Shown: positions 14,228 through 23,212 of the stretch, piece after piece
How positions within the stretch are numbered: the stretch's first letter is position 1
Layout of the letters: each line of letters opens with the position of its first letter
Assembly (NCBI GenBank): GCA_051953655.1
Contig: JBQCIO010000237.1
Coordinates: 1-33,309 of the forward strand
DNA: 33,309 nucleotides
Direction: 5' to 3'
Origin: JBQCHF01 sp051953655
GTDB lineage: Bacteria > Actinomycetota > Actinomycetes > Motilibacterales > Motilibacteraceae
Notes under the pieces: model-generated
What the model was told of the DNA's origin: nothing
Database searches by the model: none
What the model saw: the letters and a program-made list of their open reading frames with translations, nothing else
Translations under genes and position numbers: made by a program

Positions 14228-15508
14228 GTGACGATGCTGACGACCCCGATGCCCGCCTCCGCCGCACCGCGCGCCACCGCGGAGGCCCTGCACGACCACC
14301 GAGATGCCTCCGACCCACCGCCGCCGGCCCCGGTGCTCGACGTCGTCGTGCCGGTGCTGGACGAGGAGCGCGACCTCGAGCGGTGCGTGCGCACCCTGCA
14401 CGCGCACCTGCGCGAGCGGCTGCCCTGGCCGGCGCGGATCACCGTGGCCGACAACGGCAGCACCGACGCCACCCCGCGGATCGCCGCCGCCCTGGCCGAG
14501 GAGCTGGACGGCGTCCGACTCGTGCGCCTCGACCAGCGCGGGCGCGGCCGGGCGCTGGCCACGGTGTGGACGGCCAGCGACGCGCAGGTGCTCTGCTACC
14601 TCGACGTCGACCTGTCGACCGACCTGGCGGCCCTGCTGCCGCTGGTGGCCCCGCTCGTCGCCGGGCACAGCGATCTGGCCATCGGGACCCGGCTGGCCCG
14701 CGGGGCGCGCACGGTCCGCGGGCCCAAGCGTGAGCTGATCTCGCGCTCCTACAACCTGATCCTGCGGACCGCGCTGCGGACCGGGTTCAGCGACGCGCAG
14801 TGCGGGTTCAAGGCGATCCGGGCCGAGGCCGCCCGGGCGCTGCTGCCGCTGGTGGAGGACGCCGGCTGGTTCTTCGACACCGAGCTGCTCGTGCTGGCCG
14901 AGCGGGCCGGGCTGCGCATCCACGAGGTCCCGGTGGACTGGGTCGACGACCCGGACAGCAGGGTGGACATCGTCGCCACCGCGCTGGCGGACCTGCGCGG
15001 GGTCTGGCGGATCGGGAAGGGGCTCGCCGTGGGGACGCTGCGCAACCGGCTGGGCGAGAGCGTGCAGGCGGTGCGGCAGGACCGGGCCCTCCCGCCGGGC
15101 CTGACCGGTCAGCTCGCCCGGTTCGCCGGCATCGGCGTGCTGAGCACCCTGGCCTACGCGCTGCTCTTCGCGCTGCTCCGGCCGGTCACCGGCGCGCAGC
15201 CGGCCAACCTGCTGGCCCTGCTGGTCACCGCGGTCGCCAACACCGCCGCCAACCGCCGGGTGACCTTCGGTGTGACGGGTCGCGGCGCGGCCTGGCGGCA
15301 CCAGCTGCAGGGGTTCGGCGTGTTCGCGCTGGGGCTGGCCCTGACCAGCGGCGCGCTGGCCGCGCTGCACGCCATCGCGCCGTCGCCGGGCATGGTGCTG
15401 GAGCTGACCGTGCTGGTGCTCGCCAGCGCACTGGCCACCGTGGCGCGCTTCGTGCTCATGCGGCTGTGGGTGTTCCGCACCGTGCCCGCCTCCGGCACCG
15501 CAGGTTGA
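14228..15508 (+). CDS. bifunctional glycosyltransferase family 2 / GtrA protein
   Basis: A 426-residue fusion. The N-terminal GT2 domain (about residues 35-260) resembles dolichol-phosphate mannose synthases: VLDVVVPVLDEERDLERCV, VADNGSTDATP, the catalytic DVDLS metal motif in CYLDVDLSTDL, and SDAQCGFKAIR. The C-terminal GtrA domain (about 290-415) has four membrane helices, beginning LARFAGIGVLSTLAYALLF, with NTAANRRVTF and a final RFVLMRLWVF. Such proteins make and flip polyprenyl-phosphate sugars for cell-surface glycan or protein mannosylation. GTG 14228 is taken as a leaderless start; ATG 14234 and ATG 14249 are alternatives. A 42-residue Ala/Pro/His-rich N-terminal tail precedes the first strand. 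Confidence 0.9.
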   Translation: MTMLTTPMPASAAPRATAEALHDHRDASDPPPPAPVLDVVVPVLDEERDLERCVRTLHAHLRERLPWPARITVADNGSTDATPRIAAALAEELDGVRLVRLDQRGRGRALATVWTASDAQVLCYLDVDLSTDLAALLPLVAPLVAGHSDLAIGTRLARGARTVRGPKRELISRSYNLILRTALRTGFSDAQCGFKAIRAEAARALLPLVEDAGWFFDTELLVLAERAGLRIHEVPVDWVDDPDSRVDIVATALADLRGVWRIGKGLAVGTLRNRLGESVQAVRQDRALPPGLTGQLARFAGIGVLSTLAYALLFALLRPVTGAQPANLLALLVTAVANTAANRRVTFGVTGRGAAWRHQLQGFGVFALGLALTSGALAALHAIAPSPGMVLELTVLVLASALATVARFVLMRLWVFRTVPASGTAG

Positions 15509-15634
15509 TCGGAGCATCCGCTCACGCCGGCTCTGGGCGGTTGACCGGGCCGGGACCGGGCACGGCGAAGGGGCGCCCCTACCCGTCCGGGCGGAAGGCC
15601 CGGGCGAGGACCGGCCGCTGGAAGGAGAGGCGTG

Positions 15635-15877
15635 ATGGGCGACATCCCCGAGCCCTGGCCGGACGACCCGCTGCCGCCCGACCGGCCTCCGCTGGAGGCC
15701 CCGCTGCCGCACGACCCCCCGCCGCTGCCCGGCCAGGACGTCGTCGAGGTGCCCGACATCCGTCCACGCCCGACCCCGCCGGGCGGGCATCCCTCGACCG
15801 CCCGCGAGCTCCCCGACGAGGACGCCCTGTCCGCCGAGGAGACGTCGGACGGCGTGGCGAGCGAGCCGCCGGACTGA
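15635..15877 (+). CDS. small proline-rich acidic hypothetical protein (80 aa)
   Basis: An 80-residue protein with AAGGAG 7 nt before ATG 15635. The first half is almost only Pro, Asp, Glu and Leu (DIPEPWPDDPLPPDRPP), followed by a VVEVPDIRPRPTPP stretch and an acidic Ser/Thr-rich tail. It is probably disordered and cytosolic. No family is recognised. It lies 126 bp after the GT2-GtrA gene on the same strand and converges with the sigma factor gene. Confidence 0.6.
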   Translation: MGDIPEPWPDDPLPPDRPPLEAPLPHDPPPLPGQDVVEVPDIRPRPTPPGGHPSTARELPDEDALSAEETSDGVASEPPD

Positions 15878-15946
15878 GGACGCGCCCGCTCGTCACCGCC
15901 CTGCCCGACCCGGGCGGAACGATCAGGCGACCGTGACCCTTGATCG

Positions 15947-15974
15947 CCCACCGAAGAGAATCCTCTGGGGTGGG
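15947..15974 (-). terminator. probable terminator of the sigma factor gene
   Basis: CCCACC (15947-15952) pairs with GGTGGG (15969-15974); inside, AGAG pairs with CTCT around an AATC loop, separated by a 2-nt internal loop. It lies about 75 bp past the sigma factor stop and 70 bp past the convergent small gene. Confidence 0.5.
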
Positions 15975-16047
15975 AGGTAAAGATCCGGGCTCTGGCGCAG
16001 AAGGTGCAGCGCCCGTGAGCGTTCCGACCGGGGCCGGGCCAGCCGCG

Positions 16048-17253
<1,206 letters not shown>

Positions 17254-17285
17254 GGTGTGAGGTCCCCTCCCTTGGGGGTTCGGTG

Positions 17286-17330
17286 CGGGAACGACCGGTA
17301 CAACACGTGGGGGGCTCCCCGCGTTCCCGC
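17286..17330 (-). promoter_or_regulatory. ECF-type promoter of the sigma factor gene, within an inverted repeat
   Basis: On the minus strand GGGAAC (17328-17323), 18 nt, then GTT (17304-17302). This equals the GGAAY-N18-GTT consensus of SigR/SigH/SigE promoters. The predicted start near 17294 leaves a leader of about 40 nt. The box is also one arm of a perfect 8-bp inverted repeat, GCGGGAAC (17286-17293) and GTTCCCGC (17323-17330). Confidence 0.55.
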
Positions 17331-17332
17331 TG

Positions 17333-17755
17333 GTGAAGCCCGCAGGAGGCGGGTTCGGGCGCGCCCGGGCGGGCGCCGACGGGCTCCTGACCAGCGACCA
17401 GCCCGGTGTTCCCGCCGTCGACCTGCCCGAGGGCGACGAGTCTGTGATCCGCGCCACCGTCCGTGAGCCCGCACGGACGGCAGCGGAGGGCGCGCTGCCC
17501 GATGCCGGCATGGACGCAGGCATGGACACCGGCATGGACACCGGCATGGACACCGGTTCGGACCAGGGCTCGCCCGGCGAGCGCCTGCGGGTGGACCCGG
17601 TGGACCCCGAGGACCCCGAGGACCCGGTGGCCGTGGCCGTGCGGGACGACGCCCCGCTCCCACCCGAGGTGGCCGGTCCGCGGGCGGGCGCCAGCGGCAG
17701 CCTCGGCGGGGGACCCTCCGCCGACGGGCTCGACCCGGCCTTCACCCACCCCTAG
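17333..17755 (+). CDS. acidic low-complexity hypothetical protein (up to 140 aa)
   Basis: An open frame of 140 residues with G/C-rich third positions, mainly Asp, Glu, Pro, Gly and Val. It includes four GMD(A/T) units encoded by a 12-bp tandem repeat, then VDPVDPEDPEDPVAVAVRDD and a Gly/Ser-rich end. The start is unclear: GTG 17333 has no ribosome site or -10 box; GTG 17444 follows a GAGGG and would give 103 residues. The second half looks most gene-like. No family is recognised, and it is probably disordered. It is divergent from the sigma factor gene and fills most of the 17254-17784 gap, which otherwise holds only the promoter above. Confidence 0.45.
   Translation: MKPAGGGFGRARAGADGLLTSDQPGVPAVDLPEGDESVIRATVREPARTAAEGALPDAGMDAGMDTGMDTGMDTGSDQGSPGERLRVDPVDPEDPEDPVAVAVRDDAPLPPEVAGPRAGASGSLGGGPSADGLDPAFTHP
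17507..17554. repeat. 12-bp tandem repeat, four copies
   Basis: GGCATGGAC(GCA/ACC) four times in a row, the last three identical. In frame it gives Gly-Met-Asp-Thr units of the small acidic protein. Confidence 0.85.
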
Positions 17756-17760
17756 GGCCG

Positions 17761-17793
17761 GCTCACGCGGTGCTCACGTTGTGCTCACGCGGT
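17761..17793. repeat. 11-bp tandem repeat at the EamA stop codon
   Basis: GCTCACGCGGT, GCTCACGTTGT, GCTCACGCGGT. On the minus strand each unit carries GTGAGC, so the TGA region of the transporter gene is triplicated. Confidence 0.8.
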
Positions 17794-18747
17794 GGGCCGC
17801 GCCTCGTCACCCGCGGCGGTGGCCGGGGCCAGCGCCGCGCGGGAGACCGGCTGGGCCGGCACGGCGACGGCTGCCACGTCCGACGGCTTGGCGGGAGCGC
17901 CGCGCCGGGTGGCCAGCACGCTGCCGGCCAGCACCAGGGCGAACCCGGCCAGCGTGGTGGGCGTGAGCGGCTCGTCGAGCACCGCGACACCGAGGAGCAC
18001 CGCGACCGCCGGGTTCACGTAGGTGATGACGGTGGCGCGCGCCGGGCCGATCTCGGCGATGAGGGCGAAGAAGACGAGGAAGGCCAGCGCGGTGCAGACG
18101 ACCGCGAGGCCCAGCACCGCCAGCAGCACCCGGCCCGAGGGCATCGCGTCCGGCAGCAGCGGGAGCCCGACCGGCAGGTAGACCAGCGCGGCCAGCGCGA
18201 GCGATCCGGCGACGACGCCGAGCCCGGGCAGGTCGGACAGGTGCCGGGCCAGGATGGCCGGACCCCAGGCGTAGCAGACCGCGACGACGGCCAGCGCCAG
18301 CACCGCCGTCCAGGACGCCGTGCCGACGTCGAGGCCGACCAGCGCCGCCACGCCCGCGACGCCCAGCAGCAGCCCGGTGAGGCGGGTGCGGGTGAGCGGC
18401 TCGTGCGTGCCACCCATGCGGGCGAGCACCACGCCGACGATCGGCACCGCCGCGATGAGCAGCCCGGTGAGCGAGGAGGACAGCCGCTGCTCGGCGAACC
18501 CGAGCAGCAGCCAGGGCACGCAGATCTCGATGACCGTGTAGGACACGAGCGGGCGCCAGCGCGCCGCCAGCGGGCGCAGCTGCCCGCGGGCAGCTGCCAG
18601 CGGGAGCAGCAGCAGCGCCCCGAGCACGGTGCGGCCCAGCACGACGACGGCGGGGGAGAGCTCGCCCACCGCGATCTTGATGAGCAGGTAGGGGATGCCC
18701 CAGATCAGGCACATCGCGGCGAACAGCGCCGCACCTCTCCTGCTCAC
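17785..18747 (-). CDS. EamA/DMT-superfamily transporter
   Basis: A 320-residue inner-membrane protein with ten predicted helices in two EamA repeats. The first begins FAAMCLIWGIPYLLIKIAVGELSP (the WG-x-x-x-x-x-x-K pattern of the family) with VLGRTVLGALLLLP; the second ends with ARATVITYVNPAVAVLLGVAVLDEPLTP, the signature of the last helices. It probably exports amino acids or other small metabolites. The C-terminal 35 residues are Ala-rich and cytosolic. GTG 18747 lies in a perfect 14-bp duplication that also copies the start codon; the upstream copy (GTG 18761) opens a five-codon frame whose TGA overlaps the real start as GTGA. Coding density and helices are otherwise normal. Confidence 0.9.
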   Translation of the reverse strand: MSRRGAALFAAMCLIWGIPYLLIKIAVGELSPAVVVLGRTVLGALLLLPLAAARGQLRPLAARWRPLVSYTVIEICVPWLLLGFAEQRLSSSLTGLLIAAVPIVGVVLARMGGTHEPLTRTRLTGLLLGVAGVAALVGLDVGTASWTAVLALAVVAVCYAWGPAILARHLSDLPGLGVVAGSLALAALVYLPVGLPLLPDAMPSGRVLLAVLGLAVVCTALAFLVFFALIAEIGPARATVITYVNPAVAVLLGVAVLDEPLTPTTLAGFALVLAGSVLATRRGAPAKPSDVAAVAVPAQPVSRAALAPATAAGDEARPTA

Positions 18748-18766
18748 GACTGCCTGCTCACGACTG
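18739..18766. repeat. 14-bp duplication spanning the EamA start codon
   Basis: CCTGCTCACGACTG occurs twice without a gap (18739-18752, 18753-18766). It duplicates the start region of the transporter on the minus strand and creates a minimal upstream frame. Confidence 0.85.
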
Positions 18767-18796
18767 CCGCCTCACGACCGGTTCCTGCCTCGCCCA

Positions 18797-18829
18797 TGTC
18801 AGGGGTGAGTGTGGCACTCACCCCTGACA
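18797..18829. terminator. perfect 15-bp hairpin after the SDR gene
   Basis: Arms 18797-18811 and 18815-18829 pair completely around a TGG loop. It lies about 90 bp past the SDR stop and 50 bp before the EamA start on the same strand, so it probably ends the dehydrogenase operon. It does not share arms with the other hairpins. Confidence 0.7.
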
Positions 18830-18917
18830 GGTCGCGACGCCGTTCCAGCTGATGGGCGACCGGGGTGCAGGGATGGGGTCGTGGGCGCCTCGGTTCTGAT
18901 CGAGGGAACCGAGGGGC

Positions 18918-19817
18918 TCACCCGCGCGTGCCCGCCCTGCTCCATCCACCGTGCACCGCCTCGCGGTCCGGCCGCGGCTCGTGCAGGTTCCCCGGGTCCG
19001 GGCCGATCGGCCTGCCGGCGAGGCCGAAGCGCCGCTCCAACGGCTCGACCAGCCGGTCGAAGAGCCACGGCACGGCCACGAATCCGAGCCGTACCAGCCG
19101 GGTCGACAGCCCCACCGGGGTGTCGGCCTTGGGGCGGTCGAGCCGACGGACGATGGCTGCTGCCACCCGCTCGGGCGGCATCACCGGCGGCGGCGGGGTG
19201 CCGGGGTGCCCCGCGTAGCTGCCGGCCTGGTCGTAGATGGGCGTGTCCACCGCCCCCGGCGCCACCAGGCAGACGTGCAGGTCCGGCAGGTCGCGGTTCT
19301 CGATGGCGAGCGTTCGGGCCAGCGCGCGGACGCCCCACTTCGAGACCACGTAGGGCGACATGTAGGGCACGACCACGCGGTCGAGCAGCGACCCCACCAG
19401 CACCAGCACGCCGTGCCGCTGCTCGCGGAACTGCGGCACCACCACCCGGGCGGCAACCGCCGAGCCGAGCAGGTTGGTGCGCAGCACCCGCTCGAAGGCG
19501 TCGGGCGGGACCTCCTCGACCCGGCCGTAGGCCACCACGGCGGCCGTCTGCACCCAGGCGTCGACCCGGCCGAACCGCTCGAGCGTGCGCCGCAGCACCT
19601 CGCTCATCGCCTGCTCGTCGGCGACGTCGGCAGGCACGGACATGACCCGGCCGCCGGCCGCAAGGCACTCCGACGCGGTGTCGGAGAGGGCTTCGTCGGA
19701 CCGGGACACGAGCACGACGCTGTCCCCGCGGGCGCTCAGCTGGAGGGCGGTGGCCCGGCCGATGCCGCTGGAGGCGCCGGTGACGACGACGACGCGAGAA
19801 GTGGTCGGCGCGCTCAC
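18918..19817 (-). CDS. short-chain dehydrogenase/reductase
   Basis: A 299-residue SDR. VVVVTGASSGIGRATALQL is the TGxxxGIG cofactor loop, LVSRSD at the end of strand 2 suggests NADP(H), and the active site is S in VLVGSLLDR with Y-x-x-x-K as YVVSK. The chain continues some 70 residues past the usual catalytic domain (WLFDRLVEPLERRFGLAGRP), as in a frequent actinobacterial SDR type. The substrate is unknown. GTG 19817 overlaps the stop of the upstream alcohol dehydrogenase gene as GTGA, so the two are translationally coupled and probably act in the same pathway. The 15-bp hairpin downstream likely ends the operon. Confidence 0.9.
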   Translation of the reverse strand: MSAPTTSRVVVVTGASSGIGRATALQLSARGDSVVLVSRSDEALSDTASECLAAGGRVMSVPADVADEQAMSEVLRRTLERFGRVDAWVQTAAVVAYGRVEEVPPDAFERVLRTNLLGSAVAARVVVPQFREQRHGVLVLVGSLLDRVVVPYMSPYVVSKWGVRALARTLAIENRDLPDLHVCLVAPGAVDTPIYDQAGSYAGHPGTPPPPVMPPERVAAAIVRRLDRPKADTPVGLSTRLVRLGFVAVPWLFDRLVEPLERRFGLAGRPIGPDPGNLHEPRPDREAVHGGWSRAGTRG

Positions 19818-20998
19818 GGCTTCAGCACGACCTTCAGGCAGTCGTCCTGCTTCTTCTGGAAGATCTCGTAGCCGTGCGGTGCGTCGGTGAGCGGGAGCCG
19901 GTGCGTGGCGAGCTCCAGCACCCCGAGCGGGTCGTCCGGGTCGAGCAGCAGCGGCATGATCTCGTCGACCCAGCGCTTCACGTGCGCCTGGCCCATCCGC
20001 ACGGTGATGCCGCGGTCGAACATCTCCATCATCGGCATCGGGTCCATCTCGCCGCCGTAGACGCCGGACAGGGACACGGTCCCGCCGCGACGCACCGCCT
20101 TGAGCGCGGTGTGCAGCGCGTCGAGCCGGTCCACGCCGAACCTCTCGATCATCGGCTGGCTCAGTGCGTCGGGCAGCAGCCCGGCAGCGGTCTGGGCGAA
20201 CTTGCCCAGCGGCGACCCGTGCGACTCCATGCCGACGGCGTCGACGACGGCGTCGGGCCCGCGGCCGTCGAACATCTCCATCAGGGCCTGGGAGACGTCG
20301 TCGGCGTCGCGCACGTCGAGCACCTCGATGCCATGCCGGGCGGCGGTCTGCAGCCGGACGTCGACGAGGTCCACCCCCACCACGCGGGCCGCGCCGAGGT
20401 GCTTGGCGATCCGGGTGCACATCTGCCCGATCGGCCCGAGCCCGAGCACCGCCACGGTGGAGCCGGGCTGGACGTCGGCGAAGCGCACCGCCTGCCAGGC
20501 GGTGGGCACGACGTCGGAGAGGTAGAGGAACTGCTCGTCCGGGGTGCCCTCGGGAATCTTGATCGGGCCGAACTGGGCCTGCGGCACGCGCAGGTACTCG
20601 GCCTGCCCGCCGGGCACCGCGCCGTAGAGCTCGGTGTAGCCGAACAACCGGGCGCCCTTGCCCTGCTCGGTGACCTGCGTGGTCTCGCACTGGGCGAAGA
20701 GCTGGTGCTCGCACATCCAGCAGTGACCGCAGGAGATGTTGAACGGGACGACGACGCGGTCGCCGGGCCTCACGTGCGTGACGCCGGCCCCCACCTCCTC
20801 GACGACGCCCATCGGCTCGTGGCCGAGGATGTCGCCCTCGTTCAGGTAGGGCCCGAGCACCTCGTAGAGGTGCAGGTCCGAGCCGCAGATGGCGGTGGAG
20901 GTGACGCGGATGATCGCGTCGGTCGGTTCCTCGATCCGCGGGTCGGGCACGTCGTCCACCCGCACGTCGCGCTTGCCGTGCCACACCAGTGCCTTCAC
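19814..20998 (-). CDS. zinc-dependent alcohol dehydrogenase (formaldehyde dehydrogenase-like)
   Basis: A 394-residue medium-chain dehydrogenase. Catalytic zinc ligands are C38 (CGSDLH) and H60-E61 (GHEPMG); the structural zinc site is C90, C93, C96 and C104. The Rossmann loop is LGLGPIGQM. The long insertion around the substrate site (LSQPMIERFGVDRLDALHTALKAVRRGG) and overall length match the FDH-like group that includes glutathione-independent formaldehyde dehydrogenase and threonine-dehydrogenase-like enzymes. It oxidises an alcohol or aldehyde hydrate with NAD(P); the substrate is unknown. GTG 20998 has GAGGGG 6 nt upstream. First gene of the pair with the SDR; a possible SigB/SigF-type promoter lies upstream. 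Confidence 0.92.
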   Translation of the reverse strand: MKALVWHGKRDVRVDDVPDPRIEEPTDAIIRVTSTAICGSDLHLYEVLGPYLNEGDILGHEPMGVVEEVGAGVTHVRPGDRVVVPFNISCGHCWMCEHQLFAQCETTQVTEQGKGARLFGYTELYGAVPGGQAEYLRVPQAQFGPIKIPEGTPDEQFLYLSDVVPTAWQAVRFADVQPGSTVAVLGLGPIGQMCTRIAKHLGAARVVGVDLVDVRLQTAARHGIEVLDVRDADDVSQALMEMFDGRGPDAVVDAVGMESHGSPLGKFAQTAAGLLPDALSQPMIERFGVDRLDALHTALKAVRRGGTVSLSGVYGGEMDPMPMMEMFDRGITVRMGQAHVKRWVDEIMPLLLDPDDPLGVLELATHRLPLTDAPHGYEIFQKKQDDCLKVVLKP

Positions 20999-21044
20999 GT
21001 CGTTCCCCTCGATTCCGCCGGGTCGGGATCGTTCGAGGGGGCGG

Positions 21045-21069
21045 CTACCCGCCGTGCCCGCGGACACGC
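21045..21069 (-). promoter_or_regulatory. putative SigB/SigF-type promoter of dehydrogenase operon
   Basis: On the minus strand GCGT-N15-GGGTAG, the same form as at 11703-11727. Predicted start near 21037, leader about 40 nt. Confidence 0.35.
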
Positions 21070-21100
21070 GCGCGGGCGCATGATCCTTCGGCGTGGCGGC

Positions 21101-21790
21101 TCAGTCGCTCTTGTCCTCGATCTCCCACGCGTGGTCGAGGACATGCCAGGCGATCCGGTGGGCGGCGTAGCGGGGCGCCCAACCGGTCCCGCCGCGCGGG
21201 CCGGTGGTCGGCACGCCGTCGGATGGGGCCCCGAGCACCGCGAGCAGGTCGGCGTGAATCGCCTCGACGGCGGCGCGGTCGGCGAGGTCGGGGGCGCCGA
21301 CCTTCACCCCGAGCTTGCGGGCGTAGGCCGCCTCGGCGTTGAGGACGTGCTGCACCACCTGGTCGCGGTCCCGGCCGCCGCCGCGGGGTCCCTTGCGCAG
21401 CTGCTCGGGGGCGCCGCCGGCCACGAGGTCGAGCACGCCCCAGGCGGCGGCCACCAGCGAGGCGGCCCGAGCGGCCTCGTCGGCGCTGCACGCCCGGCTG
21501 TCCACCTCGCCGGCCACCGCGGGGGCCCCGAAGTCGGTGGTGGCGTTGCCCGGGACCCGTTCGACGACGGTGAAGGCGGCCGGGTCGTCGGCGTGGTCCG
21601 GCAGGCGCAGCCCGGCCTCGGCGGCCACCTGCCCGTACCGGCGCTCGTACGCGGCCAGCGCCGCGAGCGCGTCCTGCTCGGTCCGGCCCGACCGGCACCA
21701 TCCCGGCCAGTCGACGGCCGTGGCGAACACCCGCTTGCTGCCCTGCTCGACCAGGACGTCGAGGCCACCGTCGTTCTTCGCGCGAGCCAT
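21101..21790 (-). CDS. DinB-like conserved hypothetical protein
   Basis: A 229-residue cytosolic protein known in many actinobacteria without assigned function. The N-terminal part (VFATAVDWPGWCRSGRTEQDALAAL) is a small HicB-like alpha/beta domain with a hallmark WPGWCRSG motif. The C-terminal part is a DinB-like helical bundle with LRKGPRGGGRDRDQVVQHVLNAEAAYARKLG and APRYAAHRIAWHVLDHAWEIED, whose histidines could hold a metal. ATG 21790 is chosen as the start of homology; a CAGGGT box 6 nt before it suggests a leaderless message. It lies upstream of, and on the same strand as, the alcohol dehydrogenase but separated by 100 bp with its own promoter elements. Confidence 0.8.
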   Translation of the reverse strand: MARAKNDGGLDVLVEQGSKRVFATAVDWPGWCRSGRTEQDALAALAAYERRYGQVAAEAGLRLPDHADDPAAFTVVERVPGNATTDFGAPAVAGEVDSRACSADEAARAASLVAAAWGVLDLVAGGAPEQLRKGPRGGGRDRDQVVQHVLNAEAAYARKLGVKVGAPDLADRAAVEAIHADLLAVLGAPSDGVPTTGPRGGTGWAPRYAAHRIAWHVLDHAWEIEDKSD

Positions 21791-21796
21791 GGCGTG

Positions 21797-21802
21797 ACCC
21801 TG
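21797..21802 (-). promoter_or_regulatory. -10-like box, leaderless DinB-like gene
   Basis: CAGGGT on the minus strand, 6 nt before ATG 21790. Confidence 0.3.
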
Positions 21803-21881
21803 CCACGCGCCGCGCGCCATTGGTGCTGACTCCGCGGGGCACGCGTGCCAGGGTGGGCGCGTACCCACGAAGGAGGCGCAC

Positions 21882-22082
21882 GTGCCCAGCGACGACACGG
21901 CTCAGCAGGCGGGCGGCGAGCAGGAGACCGGCGAGGACGAGGTCCGCCGCCGGTTCCAGGAGGCCCTGGCCAAGAAGGGCCAGCACCGGTCCGCGGCCGG
22001 CGGCGGCACCGGCAAGGGCGGGGGGCACCCGCACACCGGCCCGGCCAAGGCGCAGCGGACGTTCCGGCGCAAGAGCGGCTGA
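21882..22082 (+). CDS. DUF5302 small protein
   Basis: A 66-residue basic-tailed protein of the actinobacterial DUF5302 family. The order matches the family: acidic start (MPSDDTAQQ), a helix VRRRFQEALAKKGQH, a Gly/His-rich loop and the conserved end PAKAQRTFRRKSG. Function is unknown; the basic C-terminus could bind nucleic acid or ribosomes, which is only inference. GTG 21882 has GAAGGAGG 5 nt upstream. It converges with the pirin gene, with the 21-bp hairpin between them. Confidence 0.87.
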   Translation: MPSDDTAQQAGGEQETGEDEVRRRFQEALAKKGQHRSAAGGGTGKGGGHPHTGPAKAQRTFRRKSG

Positions 22083-22095
22083 GCGCTTCCGCCAC

Positions 22096-22141
22096 TACGT
22101 CCGAAGGATCGTGGCCGATAGGCCACGATCCTTCGGACGTA
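22096..22141. terminator. perfect 21-bp hairpin, copy 2 of a two-copy family
   Basis: Arms 22096-22116 and 22121-22141 pair without mismatch around a GATA loop. Outer arm GTCCGAAGGATCG is shared with 7322-7362; the inner five pairs differ. It lies between the convergent DUF5302 and pirin genes. Confidence 0.75.
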
Positions 22142-22154
22142 CCGAGAAGACCGG

Positions 22155-23165
22155 TCAGTCCTCCGTCGATGCATCGACGTCGGCGTGCGGGGCGTGCTGG
22201 GCCGGGATCGAGCCGAGCCGACCGGCCTGGTAGTCCTCGAAGGCCTGGACGACCTCGGCGCGGGTGTTCATGACGAACGGGCCGTAGGCGACCACCGGCT
22301 CGCGGATGGGCAGGCCGCCGAGCACGAGCACGTCGAGGTCGGCGTGCCGCCCGTCCTGGGCGGCGTCGGCGGCCACGGTGATGGTGTCGCCGGGGCCGAA
22401 GACGGCCAGCTGGCCGGTGCGGACCGGGCGGCGCTCGGCACCGGCGGTGCCGTCGCCGGCCATGACGTAGACCAGCGCGTTGAAGTCCGGGCGCCACGGC
22501 AGCGTCATCGACGCGCCGGGGGAGACCGAGGCGTGCACCAGGGTGATCGGGGTGTGGGTGCTGCCCGGCCCGGCGTGCACCGCGGTCTCGCCGCCGGTGC
22601 CGGCCGGCAGCTCGCCGGCGATCACGCGCAGCAGCGACCCGCCGTCCTCGCTGGTGAGCAGGGCGACCTCGCCGGCGCGGATGTCCTGGTAGCGCGGGGC
22701 GGCGAACTTCAGGGTGCGCGGCAGGTTCACCCACAGCTGGAAGCCGTGGAACAGCCCGCCCTTGAGCACCACGTGCTCCGGCGGGGTCTCGATGTGCAGG
22801 ATCCCGCTGCCGGCGGTCATCCACTGGGTGTCGCCGTTGGTGATCAGGCCCCCGCCGCCGTTGCTGTCCGAGTGGGCCATCTCGCCGTCGATCATGTAGG
22901 TGACGGTCTCGAAGCCGCGGTGCGGGTGCCAGGGCGTGCCCTTGGGCTCTCCCGGGGCGTACTCCACCTCGCCCATCTGGTCCATGTGGATGAACGGGTC
23001 GAGCGCGCGCAGGTCGACGCCGTGGAACGCGCGGCGGACCGGGAAGCCCTCGCCCTCGTAGCCCTTCGGCGCCGTGGTGACGCTGACGACGGGGCGCGGC
23101 CGCGCGGTGCCGGGCGCCTGCACGCGGGGCAGTGCGAGGGTGCTCTCGACGGTGACGGCGGGCAT
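22155..23165 (-). CDS. pirin family protein
   Basis: A 336-residue bicupin. The N-terminal cupin holds the metal ligands H80 and H82 (HPHRGFETV) and H124 and E126 (HIETPPEH), exactly the human pirin set. The C-terminal domain (LVYVMAGDGTAG) lacks them, as usual. Bacterial pirins are iron proteins, several with quercetinase or redox-sensor activity; the role here is open. ATG 23165 has AGGAGG 5-6 nt upstream. It is divergent from an aldo/keto reductase across 100 bp that contain a possible operator, so the two are probably co-regulated, perhaps in response to oxidants or electrophiles. Confidence 0.92.
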   Translation of the reverse strand: MPAVTVESTLALPRVQAPGTARPRPVVSVTTAPKGYEGEGFPVRRAFHGVDLRALDPFIHMDQMGEVEYAPGEPKGTPWHPHRGFETVTYMIDGEMAHSDSNGGGGLITNGDTQWMTAGSGILHIETPPEHVVLKGGLFHGFQLWVNLPRTLKFAAPRYQDIRAGEVALLTSEDGGSLLRVIAGELPAGTGGETAVHAGPGSTHTPITLVHASVSPGASMTLPWRPDFNALVYVMAGDGTAGAERRPVRTGQLAVFGPGDTITVAADAAQDGRHADLDVLVLGGLPIREPVVAYGPFVMNTRAEVVQAFEDYQAGRLGSIPAQHAPHADVDASTED

Positions 23166-23212
23166 GGTGCCTCCTGCGGGTCGGCTGCCGGGTTCGGCTC
23201 CGGCTGGAACGG

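Noticed and set aside
11967..15508. A surface-glycan biosynthesis cluster
   Set aside because: Only two glycosyltransferases, separated by AlkB and a small gene on different strands; no polymerase, flippase or sugar-nucleotide genes nearby.
15509..15634. GGGGCGCCCC palindrome in the spacer after GT2-GtrA as an operator
   Set aside because: A 10-bp GC-only palindrome is expected often by chance at this composition.
13115..15790. An 891-codon minus-strand frame over AlkB, GT2-GtrA and small genes
   Set aside because: Overlaps strongly supported genes; composition (Gln/Arg/His/Gly) is that of a shadow frame.
17254..17745. N-terminal extension of the sigma factor
   Set aside because: It would read through the promoter and a 12-bp repeat giving SMPV repeats; GTG 17253 has an SD and fits family length.
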